From: Flavisphingomonas formosensis | Lineage (GTDB): Bacteria; Pseudomonadota; Alphaproteobacteria; Sphingomonadales; Sphingomonadaceae | NCBI RefSeq assembly: GCF_009755815.1 | Contig: NZ_WRPK01000001.1 | Coordinates: 1 to 64,000, forward strand | Direction of reading: 5' to 3' | DNA: 64,000 nt | In this document: in pieces, positions 1-9,778 of the stretch | Position numbering within the stretch: position 1 is the stretch's first letter | Layout of the letters: each line of letters opens with the position of its first letter | Position numbers and translations under genes: made by a program | Notes under the pieces: model-generated | The model's input: the letters and a program-made list of their open reading frames with translations, nothing else | What the model was told of the DNA's origin: nothing | Databases searched by the model: none

Positions 1-85
1 ACTAAGGCCGAAGCCTTCGTTCGACTTGCATGTGTTAGGCATGCCGCCAGCGTTCGTTCTGAGCCAGAATCAAACTCTCAAGTTG
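1..85 (-). rRNA. rrs: 16S ribosomal RNA, 5' end only (partial)
   Basis: The complement of this stretch reads as the canonical bacterial 16S 5' end: the universal 27F primer site (AGAGTTTGATTCTGGCTCAG, plus-strand 59-78), followed by the AACGAACGCTGGCGGCATGCC block. The mature 5' end is placed near position 85 by comparison with known alphaproteobacterial 16S genes. The gene is transcribed leftwards and the rest of the rRNA operon lies outside the window. Confidence 0.97.
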
Positions 86-141
86 ATGTCCAACCAGACA
101 CCCCGGCGGAATAACCAGAGCATCAGGCCGGCATTTCAAGG

Positions 142-195
142 AGCCGTTCCTGCACAATACACAAATGGATGTGTAATAGGACATTTGGAACGGCT
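142..195 (-). promoter_or_regulatory. rrn leader hairpin
   Basis: AGCCGTTCC (142-150) and its exact complement GGAACGGCT (187-195) form a 9-bp stem in the transcribed leader just upstream of 16S. It may act in leader folding or RNase III processing of the precursor; the function is inferred from position only. Confidence 0.5.
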
Positions 196-270
196 TATTG
201 CTACCGTGAACCCGTGGCCTTGAAATCCACAGGCACGGGGCCGCCGCCCACATGTCCCTTCATCAAACCG

Positions 271-315
271 ACAATGAGAAAGAGCCGATGCCTCACCAAC
301 CCGATTTTCATCGGG
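271..315 (-). promoter_or_regulatory. rrn antitermination boxB/boxA-like region
   Basis: On the minus strand a 6-bp hairpin (CCCGAT, TTTC loop, ATCGGG; 300-315) is followed about 15 nt downstream by GCTCTTTCTCATTG (within 271-285), close to the bacterial boxA GCTCTTTAACA. The order boxB then boxA between the rrn promoter and 16S is the known arrangement that recruits Nus factors for antitermination. Confidence 0.6.
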
Positions 316-385
316 CTATCGGAACTCCGATCTGGTAAGGCACAGCAGCAAGCCGTTCAGTGGCCCGCCGCCGTCGGTGGAGGCG

Positions 386-414
386 CATATATGGAGGCCC
401 TCCAAACCCGTCAA
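386..414 (-). promoter_or_regulatory. rrn operon promoter (sigma70 type)
   Basis: On the minus strand TTGACG (-35, 409-414) and TATATG (-10, 386-391) are separated by exactly 17 nt. This is a near-consensus housekeeping promoter about 300 nt upstream of 16S. The longest possible start of the divergent flippase frame (ATG at 360) would lie downstream of it inside the rrn leader, which argues against that start. Confidence 0.75.
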
Positions 415-524
415 CTCACTTTTTGCAGATATGTTGCACTTCCTCAAAACGACCAGCAACGATGGGGTTTACGCCACGGTTACCGCTATGGGCGATAAGG
501 CACCGCCCGGCAGAGAGACGAATC

Positions 525-2003
525 TTGCAATCCACCGCACCCGACTCTGAATCGATCCGCCATCGCGTGAGAAGCGCCGTTTTCTGGCGTTCCGGCAGCC
601 AAATCGCCGCGCAGATGGTGATGTGGGCATCCACCTTCCTCGTGATTCGGCTGCTCTCGCCAAGCGACTATGGCCTGTTCGCGATGACCCAGGTGGTCAT
701 CGCCTTCATGAACCTCGCCAATGGCTACAGCTTCGCCGGCGCCCTCGTGCAGGCGGAACGGATCGACGAGAATCGCGTGCGCCAGGTGTTCGGCATGCTG
801 ATCCTCATGAACTTCGGCCTCGCCGCGCTGCAGTTCATGATGGCGCCCGCCGCCGCCGCCTATTTCCGCACCCCCGCGGTCGAGGCGATGCTGCGCGTGC
901 AATGCTTGCTGCACCTGGCGACGCCGTTCATCGTCCTGCCCCAGGCGCTGCTCAGCCGCACGATCGACTTCCGCACCCAGGCTCGGGTCAACATGGCATC
1001 GGCGGCGCTCGCCGCGATCAGCGCGCCGGCCTGCGCCTTTGCCGGGCTCGGCGTCTGGACGCTGGTGATCGCGCCGCTCGTCCTCTTCTGGACCCGCGCG
1101 ATCGGCCTCGCCCTCGTCGGCCGCTGGCTGGTCTGGCCCAGCTTCCGGTTCAGCGGCGCGCGCGCTACCTTCGGCTTCGGCAGCGCGATGCTGGTGAGCG
1201 AACTGCTCTGGTTCGTCCAGACCCAGGCCGACGTGTTCATCGCCGGCCGATCGATGGCCCCCCATCCGCTCGGCCTCTATACCGAATCACTCTTCCTGAC
1301 GCAGATCCTGCTCAACAAGTTCATCCCGGCGCTGAACGACGTCGCCTTTCCCACCTATGCCCGCATCCAGGCCGATCGCCGCGCGGTAGCCTATGGCTTC
1401 GCCACCTCGATCCGGCTGATCATGCTCGTCGCCCTGCCCTTCTATCTGGGCCTCGCGGTGACGGCCGAACCGCTGGTGTTGACCGTGATGGGGCCGAAAT
1501 GGGTGGAGACGGTGCCTCTCGTCCGGCTGCTGGCGCTCGCCATGCCGTTCGCCACGCTGCAGGTGCTCTACGGGCCGGCGACCACCGCGCTCGGCCGGCC
1601 GGGCGTGACCGCCTGGGTCTCGGCCGGCGGCGCGGTGATCATGCCGATCGCCTTCCTGATCGGCGTGCGCTACGGGCCGGTCGGCATGGCCTCGGCCTGG
1701 CTGATCGGCGCGCCGCTGCTGCTCATCATCGGCTCGGCGCTGTCGCTGCCGATCATCGGCCTGTCACCGGCGGAGATGTTCCGCGCCGCGCGTCCCTCGC
1801 TCGTCGCGGCGCTCGCCATGGCGGCGGGCGTGATCGGCCTGGATCATGTCCTGCTGCTGCAGCTGCCGCCGATGCCCGCACCGCTGCGCCTCCTCATCCT
1901 CTCCGCGTCCGGCGCGGCGGCCTACGGCCTGCTGCTCTTCTTCTTCGCGCGCCCGCTGATCGAGGAGGTGCTGCGGCTGCTCCGGCGCAGGGCTCCGGCC
2001 TGA
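525..2003 (+). CDS. Polysaccharide/lipopolysaccharide flippase (MOP superfamily, Wzx-like)
   Basis: About 492 residues with 12 or more hydrophobic segments, typical of the polysaccharide transport (PST) branch of the MOP superfamily, which flips lipid-linked oligosaccharides across the inner membrane. The N-terminal block with FLVIRLLSPSDYGLFAM is characteristic of the family. The frame is open from position 360, but that start lies in the rrn leader. TTG at 525 has an AGAGAG Shine-Dalgarno-like run 7 nt upstream and gives the usual length; ATG at 462 is the alternative. No glycosyltransferases are adjacent, so the exported polymer is unknown. It is divergent from the rRNA operon and ends at a hairpin shared with gcdH. 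Confidence 0.85.
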   Translation: MQSTAPDSESIRHRVRSAVFWRSGSQIAAQMVMWASTFLVIRLLSPSDYGLFAMTQVVIAFMNLANGYSFAGALVQAERIDENRVRQVFGMLILMNFGLAALQFMMAPAAAAYFRTPAVEAMLRVQCLLHLATPFIVLPQALLSRTIDFRTQARVNMASAALAAISAPACAFAGLGVWTLVIAPLVLFWTRAIGLALVGRWLVWPSFRFSGARATFGFGSAMLVSELLWFVQTQADVFIAGRSMAPHPLGLYTESLFLTQILLNKFIPALNDVAFPTYARIQADRRAVAYGFATSIRLIMLVALPFYLGLAVTAEPLVLTVMGPKWVETVPLVRLLALAMPFATLQVLYGPATTALGRPGVTAWVSAGGAVIMPIAFLIGVRYGPVGMASAWLIGAPLLLIIGSALSLPIIGLSPAEMFRAARPSLVAALAMAAGVIGLDHVLLLQLPPMPAPLRLLILSASGAAAYGLLLFFFARPLIEEVLRLLRRRAPA

Positions 2004-2020
2004 CGGCCGGGACGGCGTCG

Positions 2021-2040
2021 CGGGCGGCGATGGCCGCCCG
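2021..2040. terminator. Bidirectional hairpin between convergent flippase and gcdH genes
   Basis: CGGGCGGC/GCCGCCCG form a perfect 8-bp GC stem with a 4-nt loop in the 43-nt gap between two convergent genes. There is no clear T tract, so its efficiency is uncertain. Confidence 0.5.
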
Positions 2041-2046
2041 ATATCG

Positions 2047-3231
2047 TCAGAAGAAGGCCTGCAGGCCCGTCTGCGCGCGGCCGAGGATCAGGCCGTGCAC
2101 GTCGTAGGTGCCCTCATAGGTGTTCACCGTCTCCAGATTCTGGGCGTGGCGGATGACGTGATATTCCTCGTGGATACCATTGCCGCCATGCATGTCGCGC
2201 GCCATGCGGGCGATATCGAGCGCCTTGCCGCAATTGTTGCGCTTCACCAGCGAGATCATCTCCGGCACCATCTTGCCCGCATCGAACAGCCGCCCGACCC
2301 GCAGGCTCGCCTGCAGGCCCAGGGTGATCTCGGTCTGCATGTTGGCGAGCTTGGTCTGGACGAGCTGGGTCTGCGCCAGCGGCCGGCCGAACTGCTTGCG
2401 GTCGAGCGTATATTGCCGAGCGCGGTGCCAGCACTCCTCGGCCGAGCCCATCGATCCCCAGCTGATCCCGTAACGCGCCCGATTGAGGCAGCCGAACGGG
2501 CCCTTCAGCCCCTCGACATTCGGCAGCAGCGCCTCCTCGCCCACCTCGACGCCGTCCATCACCACCTCGCCGGTGATCGACGCGCGCAGCGAGAGCTTGC
2601 CGTGGATCTTCGGCGCGGACAGGCCCGCCATCCCCTTCTCCAGGATGAAGCCGCGAATCGCGCCGCCATGCGCGGCGGACTTCGCCCAGACCACGAACAC
2701 GTCCGCGATCGGCGCATTGGAGATCCAGGTCTTGGTGCCGGTCAGCCGATAGCCCCCGCCGGGCAGCGGTTCGGCGCGGCTCTTCATCCCCGCCGGATCG
2801 GATCCGGCGTCGGGCTCGGTCAGGCCGAAGCAGCCGATCAGTGTGCCCGTCGCCAGGCCCGGCAGATATTTGCGGCGCTGTGCCTCGGAGCCATAGGCAT
2901 GGATCGGATACATGACGAGCGAGGACTGCACGCTCATCATCGATCGATAGCCCGAATCCACCCGCTCGATCTCGCGCGCGACGAGGCCATAGGCGACATA
3001 GCTCGCCCCGGCGCAGCCATAGTCGGCCGGCAGGGTGACGCCGAGCAGACCGAGCGCGCCCATCTCGCGGAAGATCGCGGGATCGGTCACTTCGTCGCGA
3101 TAGGCCTGCATCACGCGCGGCATCAGCTTGTCCTGCGCATAGTCGCGGGCGGTATCGCGGATCATCCGCTCATCGTCTTCGAGCTGCTCGTCCAGCAGCA
3201 GCAGGTCCGCCCATTGCGGCAGTACGGTCAT
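2047..3231 (-). CDS. gcdH: Glutaryl-CoA dehydrogenase
   Basis: 394 residues of an acyl-CoA dehydrogenase (FAD flavoprotein) that oxidatively decarboxylates glutaryl-CoA to crotonyl-CoA in lysine/tryptophan and aromatic acid breakdown. The sequence follows the glutaryl-CoA subgroup closely: [17 protein letters not shown] near residue 90, [12 protein letters not shown] for FAD/substrate contact, and [20 protein letters not shown] at the C terminus with the catalytic glutamate at about residue 373 (Glu370 in the human enzyme). Length matches the family. No linked lysine or glutarate genes are visible; it stands alone on the minus strand. The roughly 300-nt gap upstream, shared with the divergent serine hydrolase, holds nothing I recognise. 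Confidence 0.93.
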   Translation of the reverse strand: MTVLPQWADLLLLDEQLEDDERMIRDTARDYAQDKLMPRVMQAYRDEVTDPAIFREMGALGLLGVTLPADYGCAGASYVAYGLVAREIERVDSGYRSMMSVQSSLVMYPIHAYGSEAQRRKYLPGLATGTLIGCFGLTEPDAGSDPAGMKSRAEPLPGGGYRLTGTKTWISNAPIADVFVVWAKSAAHGGAIRGFILEKGMAGLSAPKIHGKLSLRASITGEVVMDGVEVGEEALLPNVEGLKGPFGCLNRARYGISWGSMGSAEECWHRARQYTLDRKQFGRPLAQTQLVQTKLANMQTEITLGLQASLRVGRLFDAGKMVPEMISLVKRNNCGKALDIARMARDMHGGNGIHEEYHVIRHAQNLETVNTYEGTYDVHGLILGRAQTGLQAFF

Positions 3232-3529
3232 GATATGCTCCTCGTTTCGCCACCGCTATAGGCATGGCCACCCGCGCGGCGCCACCCTCGGCCCGGCCAC
3301 CGCCCCAGCGCCCTTCCCTCGACGAATGCGCGGGTCATGAGGCCGAAACTGCCCGACAATAGCCCGAATGGCGCGCCGTGCCGAGGCGGACGCGCCATCC
3401 GGCCCGACCCTCGTCGGTGAACGGCAGGCACCGGGCGCGTCACCCTTGTCACCGCCGGCCAGGACATGTCCGTACCTCCTCTTCCGCGCGGGGTGAATTT
3501 GCCGGCGCATCGCGCTATCGCGCCGGACG

Positions 3530-4699
3530 ATGACCCTGCCGCCCCCCATCGACTGGCCCGAAGCGGGCATCGGCCCCGGCCCCGATATCCCGTCCGACCG
3601 CCGCGTGACCCGCGCCAACTGGCGGATGTGGCCCTATTCGCGTTGGGCGTTCCAGCATGCGCGCGAGCTGGTGCCTTCCCGCGCCCTGCCCCGCGCGCCC
3701 GCGGCGCGCACCTTGCCCGAACGGCCCCTCGACCTCTCCGGCCTGCGCTTCGGCGACGGCGAAGGCGGCGAGACCGACTGGGCCGAATTTCTCCGCCGCA
3801 GCTATACCGACGCCCTGATCGTGCTTCACCGGGGCGCGATCGTGCATGAATATTATGCCAACGGCATGACCGCGGCGAGCCCGCACATGCTGTTCTCGAT
3901 CACCAAATCCATCATCGGCCTTGTCGCCGAGCGGCTGATCGCGACGGGCCGGATCGACCCGGATGCGCCGGTCGGCACGGTGGTACCCGAACTTGCCGGC
4001 GGCGCCTTCGGCCCGGCACGGCTGCGCCATCTGCTCGACATGACCGACGGCGCCGCCTTCGACGAGAATTATGCCGACGCCGATGCCGAGGTGCACCGCT
4101 ATTCCGCCGCCTATTGGACGCCCGAGGCCGGCCTTGACGGGGTGCTGGGCCAGCTTCCCTCGATCGTGCGCCGCGCGGCGGAGCCCGGCGCGCTGTTCGC
4201 CTATCGCACGCCGGTGGCCGACGTGCTTGGCCTCGCGCTGCGCCGCGCCACCGGCCGCCCGCTCGCCGAGCTGGTCGCCGAGGAGATATGGACGCCCGCC
4301 GGCTGCGGCGACGAAGCCTATATGCTGCTCGACACGGCCGGAATGGAAATCGCCGCCACCGGCCTCAACGCGACGGTGCGGGACATGGCGCGCCTCGCGC
4401 TCTGGCTGATCGAGACGGGCGAGCCGCTCGCCGGCCTGATCGCGGGCGGTGATCGCGCGCTGTTCGCGGCGGCCGGCCAGGCGACGCGGCCGAACGGATC
4501 CTATCGCAGCTTCTGGTGGATCGATCATGGACGGCCGCCGGCAATCACCGCCAACGGCGTGTTCGGCCAGCGGCTGTGGATCGATCCCGCCGCCGGCCTC
4601 GCGGTCGCCCGCGTCGGCACCCATCCGGTCGCCAGCAACGGCTTCACGGACATGCTGCATCGCGAGGCCTTCGCCGCCGTGCGCGCGGCGCTGGACTAG
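3530..4699 (+). CDS. Serine hydrolase, beta-lactamase/NylB-like fold
   Basis: 389 residues of the class C beta-lactamase-like serine hydrolase family (esterases, 6-aminohexanoate-dimer hydrolase, DD-peptidase relatives). The catalytic Ser-x-x-Lys is SITK at residues 123-126 (MLFSITKSI) and the likely tyrosine of the second motif is Tyr225 (FAYRTP). The C-terminal block NGVFGQRLWIDPAAGLAVAR resembles the oxyanion-side segment of NylB-type enzymes. There is no signal peptide, so it is probably cytoplasmic and not a true beta-lactamase. Substrate unknown. Start ATG at 3530 is the first in-frame start; it is a single-gene unit. Confidence 0.85.
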   Translation: MTLPPPIDWPEAGIGPGPDIPSDRRVTRANWRMWPYSRWAFQHARELVPSRALPRAPAARTLPERPLDLSGLRFGDGEGGETDWAEFLRRSYTDALIVLHRGAIVHEYYANGMTAASPHMLFSITKSIIGLVAERLIATGRIDPDAPVGTVVPELAGGAFGPARLRHLLDMTDGAAFDENYADADAEVHRYSAAYWTPEAGLDGVLGQLPSIVRRAAEPGALFAYRTPVADVLGLALRRATGRPLAELVAEEIWTPAGCGDEAYMLLDTAGMEIAATGLNATVRDMARLALWLIETGEPLAGLIAGGDRALFAAAGQATRPNGSYRSFWWIDHGRPPAITANGVFGQRLWIDPAAGLAVARVGTHPVASNGFTDMLHREAFAAVRAALD

Positions 4700-4858
4700 C
4701 GGAAGCCGCCCACGCACGATCCGCCGCCGGCTCCGACGCCACAAAATCGTTACGCGGATGACCCATATCCATCATATCACCGTCCGAATATTGCAATCGG
4801 GTTGACCTATTCCGGCCCCGTGCGGCGCACCGTCGCGCCGGACCGGAGACCATCGCCC

Positions 4859-5632
4859 ATGACCTCGATCGCCGGACCGGCATCGCCCCGCGCGCTCACC
4901 GTCCGCCTCGCCGATTGTCCGCGGGACATCGCCGCCGCGCAGCGGCTGCGCTGGGACATCTTCTATGCGGACATGGGCGCGGACGGCACCGGCCTCTCGC
5001 AGGGCCTCGACATCGATCCCTATGACGCGGTCTGCGATCACCTGCTGGTGGAGGATGACGGCCGGGTAGTCGGCACCTATCGCCTGCTCCGCCAGAGCGT
5101 GGCGATGCGCCACAGCGGCTTCTACACCGCGGGCGAATATGCGCTGGAGGCGATCCTGCGCGGCAGCGAGCGTGAGGGCGGCGAGCTGCTCGAGCTCGGC
5201 CGCTCCTGCGTCGCGCCCGCCTATCGCGACGCCGGCACCATCCAGCTGCTGTGGCGGGGCATCGCCCGCTATCTCGCCGATCACGGCATCAGCCGCATGT
5301 TCGGCTGCGCGAGCTTCCCCGGCACCGACGCCGCGGCGCATGCGGCGGCGCTCTCCTACCTGTTCCACGATCATCTCGCGCCCGCCGACCTGCGCGCCCG
5401 CGCGCTGCCCGATCGCCATGTCGAAATGGGCGTGCTCGCCGTCGGCAGCTACGATCCGCGCCGCGCGATGCGCCTGCTGCCGCCGCTGATCAAAGGCTAT
5501 CTGCGCGTCGGCGCGATGGTCGGCGACGGGGCGGTGATCGATCGCCAGTTCAACACCATCGACGTGTTCATGATCATGCCGGTCGAGGCGATCGCGGCGC
5601 GCTATCTCGATCGTTTCGGCGCGGCGGCCTGA
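4859..5632 (+). CDS. GNAT-type N-acyltransferase (OlsB/hemolysin-like)
   Basis: 257 residues of the acyl-homoserine-lactone-synthase-like GNAT group that includes ornithine acyl-ACP N-acyltransferase OlsB. Visible family blocks are RLRWDIFYADMGAD near the N terminus, VGTYRLLRQ, LELGRSCVAPAYRD and MFGCASFPGTD. The start at 4859 is chosen because GGAG precedes it by about 10 nt; an in-frame ATG at 4802 would add 19 residues. In ornithine-lipid synthesis OlsB works with OlsA, but no olsA is next door, so the ornithine-lipid role is only an inference. An unrelated N-acyl donor reaction is possible. Confidence 0.75.
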   Translation: MTSIAGPASPRALTVRLADCPRDIAAAQRLRWDIFYADMGADGTGLSQGLDIDPYDAVCDHLLVEDDGRVVGTYRLLRQSVAMRHSGFYTAGEYALEAILRGSEREGGELLELGRSCVAPAYRDAGTIQLLWRGIARYLADHGISRMFGCASFPGTDAAAHAAALSYLFHDHLAPADLRARALPDRHVEMGVLAVGSYDPRRAMRLLPPLIKGYLRVGAMVGDGAVIDRQFNTIDVFMIMPVEAIAARYLDRFGAAA

Positions 5633-5831
5633 TTTTCTCCGTTTCACCGCCGGGGTTAGGTAAATCCAATATCTTCTTGCGGGACGAAGATGTTTCGTCC
5701 CCGCAGCGACGAGCCGTGCGGTCCGGCGCACAAGTTCATCTCCCATCTAGCTTTACCGGCGCATGAGCCGGTATGCGTCGCAAGAGCGCGGCTCCCACCC
5801 AGGCGCGCTCCAAAACAGGGAGGTCGTGCCG

Positions 5832-6428
5832 ATGAAGATCCAGATCGCCGCCGCGTTGCTGCTCGGTTCCGCGCTGATGCTGCCGGGCTGCACCACCGGA
5901 CCGGCCCCTGCGGAGGTGACGCGTTTCCATCTCGATCAGCCGATCGCCCCCGGCGAGATCGCGATCGAGCCCAAGGATCCGACGATGGCCGACAGCCTGG
6001 AATTCCAGAGCTATGCCGGCGCGATCGGTGCAGAGCTGCAGAAGCTGGGCTTTCGCCTGGCGCCCAGCCTCGCCAAATCCGAGCTGGTCGCCATCGTCGA
6101 TGTGGGCCGCGATGCACGCCAGATCGGCCCCACCCAGGCACCGGCGTCGATCGGGCTCGGTGGCGGCGGCTTCGGCGGCAGCGTGGGCGGCGGCGTGGGC
6201 ATCAGCTTTCCGGTTGGCAAGAAGCGCACGCCGATGGCGGTGCAGACCCGGCTCTCGGTGCAGCTCAAGCGCCGTTCCGAAGGCACGGTGATCTGGGAAG
6301 GGCGCGCCTCCACCGAGGCGCGCGACGGCACGCCCCAGGCCGAACAGGGTTATGCGGTGCGTCGCCTCGCCGCCGCGATGTTCCAGGGGTTCCCCGGAGA
6401 ATCCGGACGCACTATCACGGTGAAATGA
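5832..6428 (+). CDS. DUF4136-type outer-membrane lipoprotein
   Basis: 198 residues. The N terminus is a lipoprotein signal with lipobox LPGC (Cys20). The remainder resembles DUF4136 lipoproteins: a region on absolute differences in solubility (KLGFRLAPSLAKSELVAIVDV), a glycine-rich stretch (GLGGGGFGGSVGGGVGISFPV) and a C-terminal VIWEGRASTEARD segment. ATG at 5832 is preceded by AGGGAGG with about 8 nt spacing. The stop overlaps the start of the M14 peptidase by 4 nt (ATGA), so the two are translationally coupled. Function of this family is unknown. Confidence 0.82.
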   Translation: MKIQIAAALLLGSALMLPGCTTGPAPAEVTRFHLDQPIAPGEIAIEPKDPTMADSLEFQSYAGAIGAELQKLGFRLAPSLAKSELVAIVDVGRDARQIGPTQAPASIGLGGGGFGGSVGGGVGISFPVGKKRTPMAVQTRLSVQLKRRSEGTVIWEGRASTEARDGTPQAEQGYAVRRLAAAMFQGFPGESGRTITVK

Positions 6429-7543
6429 AGCCCTGCATCCTTTCCGCCTTCGACAGCGGCAACATCCGCCTCGTCTCGATCATCGGCGACCAGATCGACC
6501 TCGAGATCGAGAAGGACAATCAGTCCGATTTCTATCAGTGGTTCCATTTCCGGCTGGTCAATGCCGCGGAGCCGGTGACGCTGCGCATCGTCAACTGCGG
6601 GGGATCGGCCTATCCGGACGGCTGGCCGGGTTATCGGGTGCGGATGTCGGAAGACCGCGAGACCTGGCGCCAGATCGAAACCGACTATGCCGACGGCGTG
6701 CTGCGCTTCCGCGCCGCGCCCGCCTCGGGCAGCGCCTGGTTCGCCTATTTCGCTCCCTATTCGATGGAGCGGCATCAGGATCTGGTCGGCCGCATCGCCG
6801 CGCGTCCCGGCGTGCGGCTCGAAAGCCTGGGGCAGACGCTCGACGGACAGAGCCTGGACTATCTCTCGCTCGGCGAAGGGCCGCGGCAGGTGTGGCTCTA
6901 TGCCCGCCAGCATCCCGGCGAGAGCATGGCCGAATGGTGGATGGAAGGCGCGCTGGAACGGCTCACCGATCCCGCCGATCCCGTGGCACGCGCGCTGCGC
7001 CGCAAGGCGACCTTCCATATCGTCCCCAACATGAACCCGGACGGCTCGCGTCGCGGCCATTTGCGTACCAATGCCGCCGGCGTGAACCTCAACCGCGAAT
7101 GGCATTCGCCGAGCATGGAGCGCAGCCCGGAAGTGTTCCTGACGCTGCGCAAGATGGACGAGACCGGCGTCGATTTCGCCATGGACGTCCATGGCGACGA
7201 AGCGATCCCCTATGTCTTTCTCGCCGGCTTCGAAGGCGTGCCGCATCTGACCGAACGACAGGGCGCGCTCTATACCCGCTTCCGCGACCTGCTGGCCACC
7301 CGCACACCCGATTTCCAGACCAAGCACGGCTATGGCGTCTCCCCGCCCGGCAAGGCCAATCTCGCCATGTCCACCAACCAGCTCGCTAATCGCTTCGGCT
7401 GCGTATCGATGACGCTGGAAATGCCGTTCAAGGACAATGACGACCTGCCCGATCCCGAACGCGGCTGGTCACCCGAGCGATCGAAGATCCTCGCGCACGA
7501 CTGCCTCGGCGTCCTTGCCGAGATCGTCGATACGCTGCGCTGA
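6425..7543 (+). CDS. M14-family zinc carboxypeptidase, cytosolic (CCP/AGTPBP-like)
   Basis: 372 residues with an N-terminal beta-rich domain (about 1-115) followed by an M14 carboxypeptidase domain, the layout of bacterial relatives of cytosolic carboxypeptidases. Zinc ligands are visible as His163 and Glu166 (RQHPGES) and His256 (MDVHGDE); the catalytic glutamate is Glu332 (TLEMPFK). Arg/Asn substrate-binding residues fall in NLNREWHSP (about 221-229). There is no signal peptide, so it acts in the cytoplasm. It starts within the stop codon of the upstream lipoprotein gene. The peptide substrate is not predictable; in eukaryotes relatives remove C-terminal glutamates. Confidence 0.88.
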   Translation: MKPCILSAFDSGNIRLVSIIGDQIDLEIEKDNQSDFYQWFHFRLVNAAEPVTLRIVNCGGSAYPDGWPGYRVRMSEDRETWRQIETDYADGVLRFRAAPASGSAWFAYFAPYSMERHQDLVGRIAARPGVRLESLGQTLDGQSLDYLSLGEGPRQVWLYARQHPGESMAEWWMEGALERLTDPADPVARALRRKATFHIVPNMNPDGSRRGHLRTNAAGVNLNREWHSPSMERSPEVFLTLRKMDETGVDFAMDVHGDEAIPYVFLAGFEGVPHLTERQGALYTRFRDLLATRTPDFQTKHGYGVSPPGKANLAMSTNQLANRFGCVSMTLEMPFKDNDDLPDPERGWSPERSKILAHDCLGVLAEIVDTLR

Positions 7544-7560
7544 GCCGCCGCATCCGAGCT

Positions 7561-7586
7561 GCTCGCTCCTGGCCGGTGGAGCGAGC
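7561..7586 (+). terminator. Hairpin downstream of the M14 peptidase
   Basis: GCTCGCTCC (7561-7569) and GGAGCGAGC (7578-7586) form a perfect 9-bp stem 18 nt after the stop codon. There is no T run, so it may be a weak or Rho-assisted terminator. Confidence 0.5.
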
Positions 7587-7801
7587 GCTAAGCCCGTCCG
7601 GTCGGGGAGCAAGTCCCACCATCGCCGGCGCGACTCCGCTGCGAAGGGGCCGCGAATATAAATGTTCGCCTAACCAGTTTCGGCTCATTCCTCTTCATCA
7701 ATTGCCGGCAAGCATCGCCACGCCCGGCCAGCCGGGAGAATCGACAACAACAGCCGGGGAATGATGGGACGCCCGCACCGCGTCCCTCGATCGAGCGCCT
7801 C

Positions 7802-9778
7802 ATGCATCGCCTGGGGGACGACGCGGCACGAACTGGAGATGGCGCCATTTCGCGACTGTGGTCTCTCACGCGCAGGCCTGATCTCCGCGGCGCCCTCGCC
7901 GAGGTGCAGTTCCACCGTCTTTCGCGGCAGGCGCCAATTCTCTACGCGCTGCTGACGATCAATACGCTGCTGACCGCCTATGCCGCCAAGGGGCATGTGC
8001 CGCGCATCCTGTGGCTCCATGTGCCTGCGCTGCTGGTGACGATTTTCGTCGCGCGGATGATGGTATGGCTGAGCCGGCTGGGCCAGGATGCGCCGGCCGA
8101 ACGCATCGGCCCGCAACTGCGCCGCACCGTGCTCACCGCCCGGGCGCTCAGCCTGATGTGCGGCGCCTGGGGGCTCGCGCTGCTCGAAACGTCGGACGCG
8201 GTGCACAGTCAGTTCGTGCCGATGTTCATCGCGATGGGTTCGTTCGCGAGCGCCTATTGCCTGTCGGTGCTGCCGGCCGCGGCCTTTTCCAGCATCTTCC
8301 TCGCCACCTTGCCGGTGTGCATCGCGCTGATCCTCTCGGGGGAGCGGACGCAGATCGCGATCGGGCTCGATTTCCTGATCATCGCGATGCTGATCCTTCG
8401 GCTGATCGGCGATCAATTCGGACAGCTCGTCAAGGAAGTGGCGGCGCAGACCCGCACCCGGCGGCTTGCCTATTATGACCAGCTCACCGGCCTGCCCAAC
8501 CGGCGCGCCTTCATCGAGCTGCTCGACGCCCGGGTCGAGGCCCGGCGCGGCGACCGCGCCGGCTTCGCCGTGGCGATGTTCGATCTCGATGGCTTCAAGC
8601 CGATCAACGACAGCTACGGCCACGCCGCCGGCGACCAGATACTGGCGCAGCTCGCGCGCAGGCTGAGCCTGCTGGCAGAGCCCAGCCATGTCGTCGCGCG
8701 CCTCGGCGGCGACGAATTCGCCATATTGCTGCACGATATCACCGAAGAGGCAGCGGCCCGCGCGATTTGCGAGCGCTTCGTGCGGGCGCTCGATGCACCC
8801 TTCCAGCTCGCACGCTCGCAGATCCGCCTCTCCGGCTCGCTCGGCCTCGCCCTTCATCCGCATGGCGGCAACAGCGCATCGGAACTGATCGCCCGTGCCG
8901 ACCAGGCACTCTACAGGGCGAAGGCGCTGAGCGGCGGCCAGGTGGCGCTTTTCTCTCCTGCGATGGAAGAGGCGCTGCGCCGGCAGATCGCGATCGAGCA
9001 GGCTCTGCGCGATATCGGCAATCCACCCGACATCCGGATCGTGTTCCAGCCGATCCTGGGCCTGTCGGGCAAGCGGATCGTCGCGGTCGAAGCGCTGGCG
9101 CGCTGGAACCATCCCGAGCTCGGCCCGCTCAATCCGGCCGAGTTCATCCAGATTGCCGAACAGACCGGCATCATCGTCTCACTCACCGAAGCCCTGTTCG
9201 AGCGCGCGATCGCCGAGGCGGCCTGCTGGTCCGGCGACGTCCACCTCTCGTTCAATCTCAGTGCGGTGCAGCTCCGTTCGGCCAGCACCCCCGCGACGCT
9301 GATGGCCGTCATGGATCGTTATGGCTTCGATCCGCGCCGCCTTGAGATAGAGGTCACCGAAACGGCCGTGCTGACGGACCTCGAGGCGGCGCGCCAGATT
9401 TTCGATGCGCTGCGCGCCAGAGGCATCCGCATCGTGCTCGACGACTTCGGTGCGGGCTATGCGTCGATCTTCTACCTCAAGGAGATCATGTTCGACGCCA
9501 TCAAGATCGACGGCGACCTCGTCGCATCGATCACCGCGACGCACCGATCGCGGGCGCTGCTGGAGGGCATATTGCAGCTTTGCGCGGCCACCGGACTCGA
9601 AGCGACGGCAGAGAAGGTGGAGACCAAGGATCAGCTCGCTCTGCTCGATCGCCTCGGCTGCAGCCGCGTTCAGGGGTATCTGATCGGCCGGCCGATGGAT
9701 TCCGATGCGATCGGCAGGATCCTCGCCGAGACCATCCCTTCCACCGATCGCATCGCCCGCCTGCCCTTCTTCCGCTGA
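7802..9778 (+). CDS. Membrane GGDEF-EAL cyclic-di-GMP protein
   Basis: 658 residues: five or six membrane segments (about 45-210), a GGDEF domain (about 220-380) and an EAL domain (about 405-640). The diguanylate cyclase motif is intact (LGGDEF, Gly302-Phe306), with [12 protein letters not shown] before it. The RxxD product-inhibition site is absent (EPSH instead). The EAL domain keeps EALARWNHP (Glu430), FNLSA, EVTET, DDFGAGY, IKID and QGY. The usual AEGVET is AEKVET. It therefore may both make and degrade c-di-GMP; which activity dominates cannot be read from sequence. Start ATG 7802 has a weak ribosome binding site. It stands alone between two hairpins. Confidence 0.9.
   Translation: MHRLGDDAARTGDGAISRLWSLTRRPDLRGALAEVQFHRLSRQAPILYALLTINTLLTAYAAKGHVPRILWLHVPALLVTIFVARMMVWLSRLGQDAPAERIGPQLRRTVLTARALSLMCGAWGLALLETSDAVHSQFVPMFIAMGSFASAYCLSVLPAAAFSSIFLATLPVCIALILSGERTQIAIGLDFLIIAMLILRLIGDQFGQLVKEVAAQTRTRRLAYYDQLTGLPNRRAFIELLDARVEARRGDRAGFAVAMFDLDGFKPINDSYGHAAGDQILAQLARRLSLLAEPSHVVARLGGDEFAILLHDITEEAAARAICERFVRALDAPFQLARSQIRLSGSLGLALHPHGGNSASELIARADQALYRAKALSGGQVALFSPAMEEALRRQIAIEQALRDIGNPPDIRIVFQPILGLSGKRIVAVEALARWNHPELGPLNPAEFIQIAEQTGIIVSLTEALFERAIAEAACWSGDVHLSFNLSAVQLRSASTPATLMAVMDRYGFDPRRLEIEVTETAVLTDLEAARQIFDALRARGIRIVLDDFGAGYASIFYLKEIMFDAIKIDGDLVASITATHRSRALLEGILQLCAATGLEATAEKVETKDQLALLDRLGCSRVQGYLIGRPMDSDAIGRILAETIPSTDRIARLPFFR

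Noticed and set aside
360-524. N-terminal extension of the flippase from ATG 360
   Set aside because: It would begin in the rRNA leader just downstream of the rrn promoter, gives an arginine-rich sequence unlike the family, and has no ribosome binding site.
3232-3529. Small arginine/proline-rich frames between gcdH and the serine hydrolase
   Set aside because: No ribosome binding site, no recognisable domain, composition typical of noncoding GC-rich frames.
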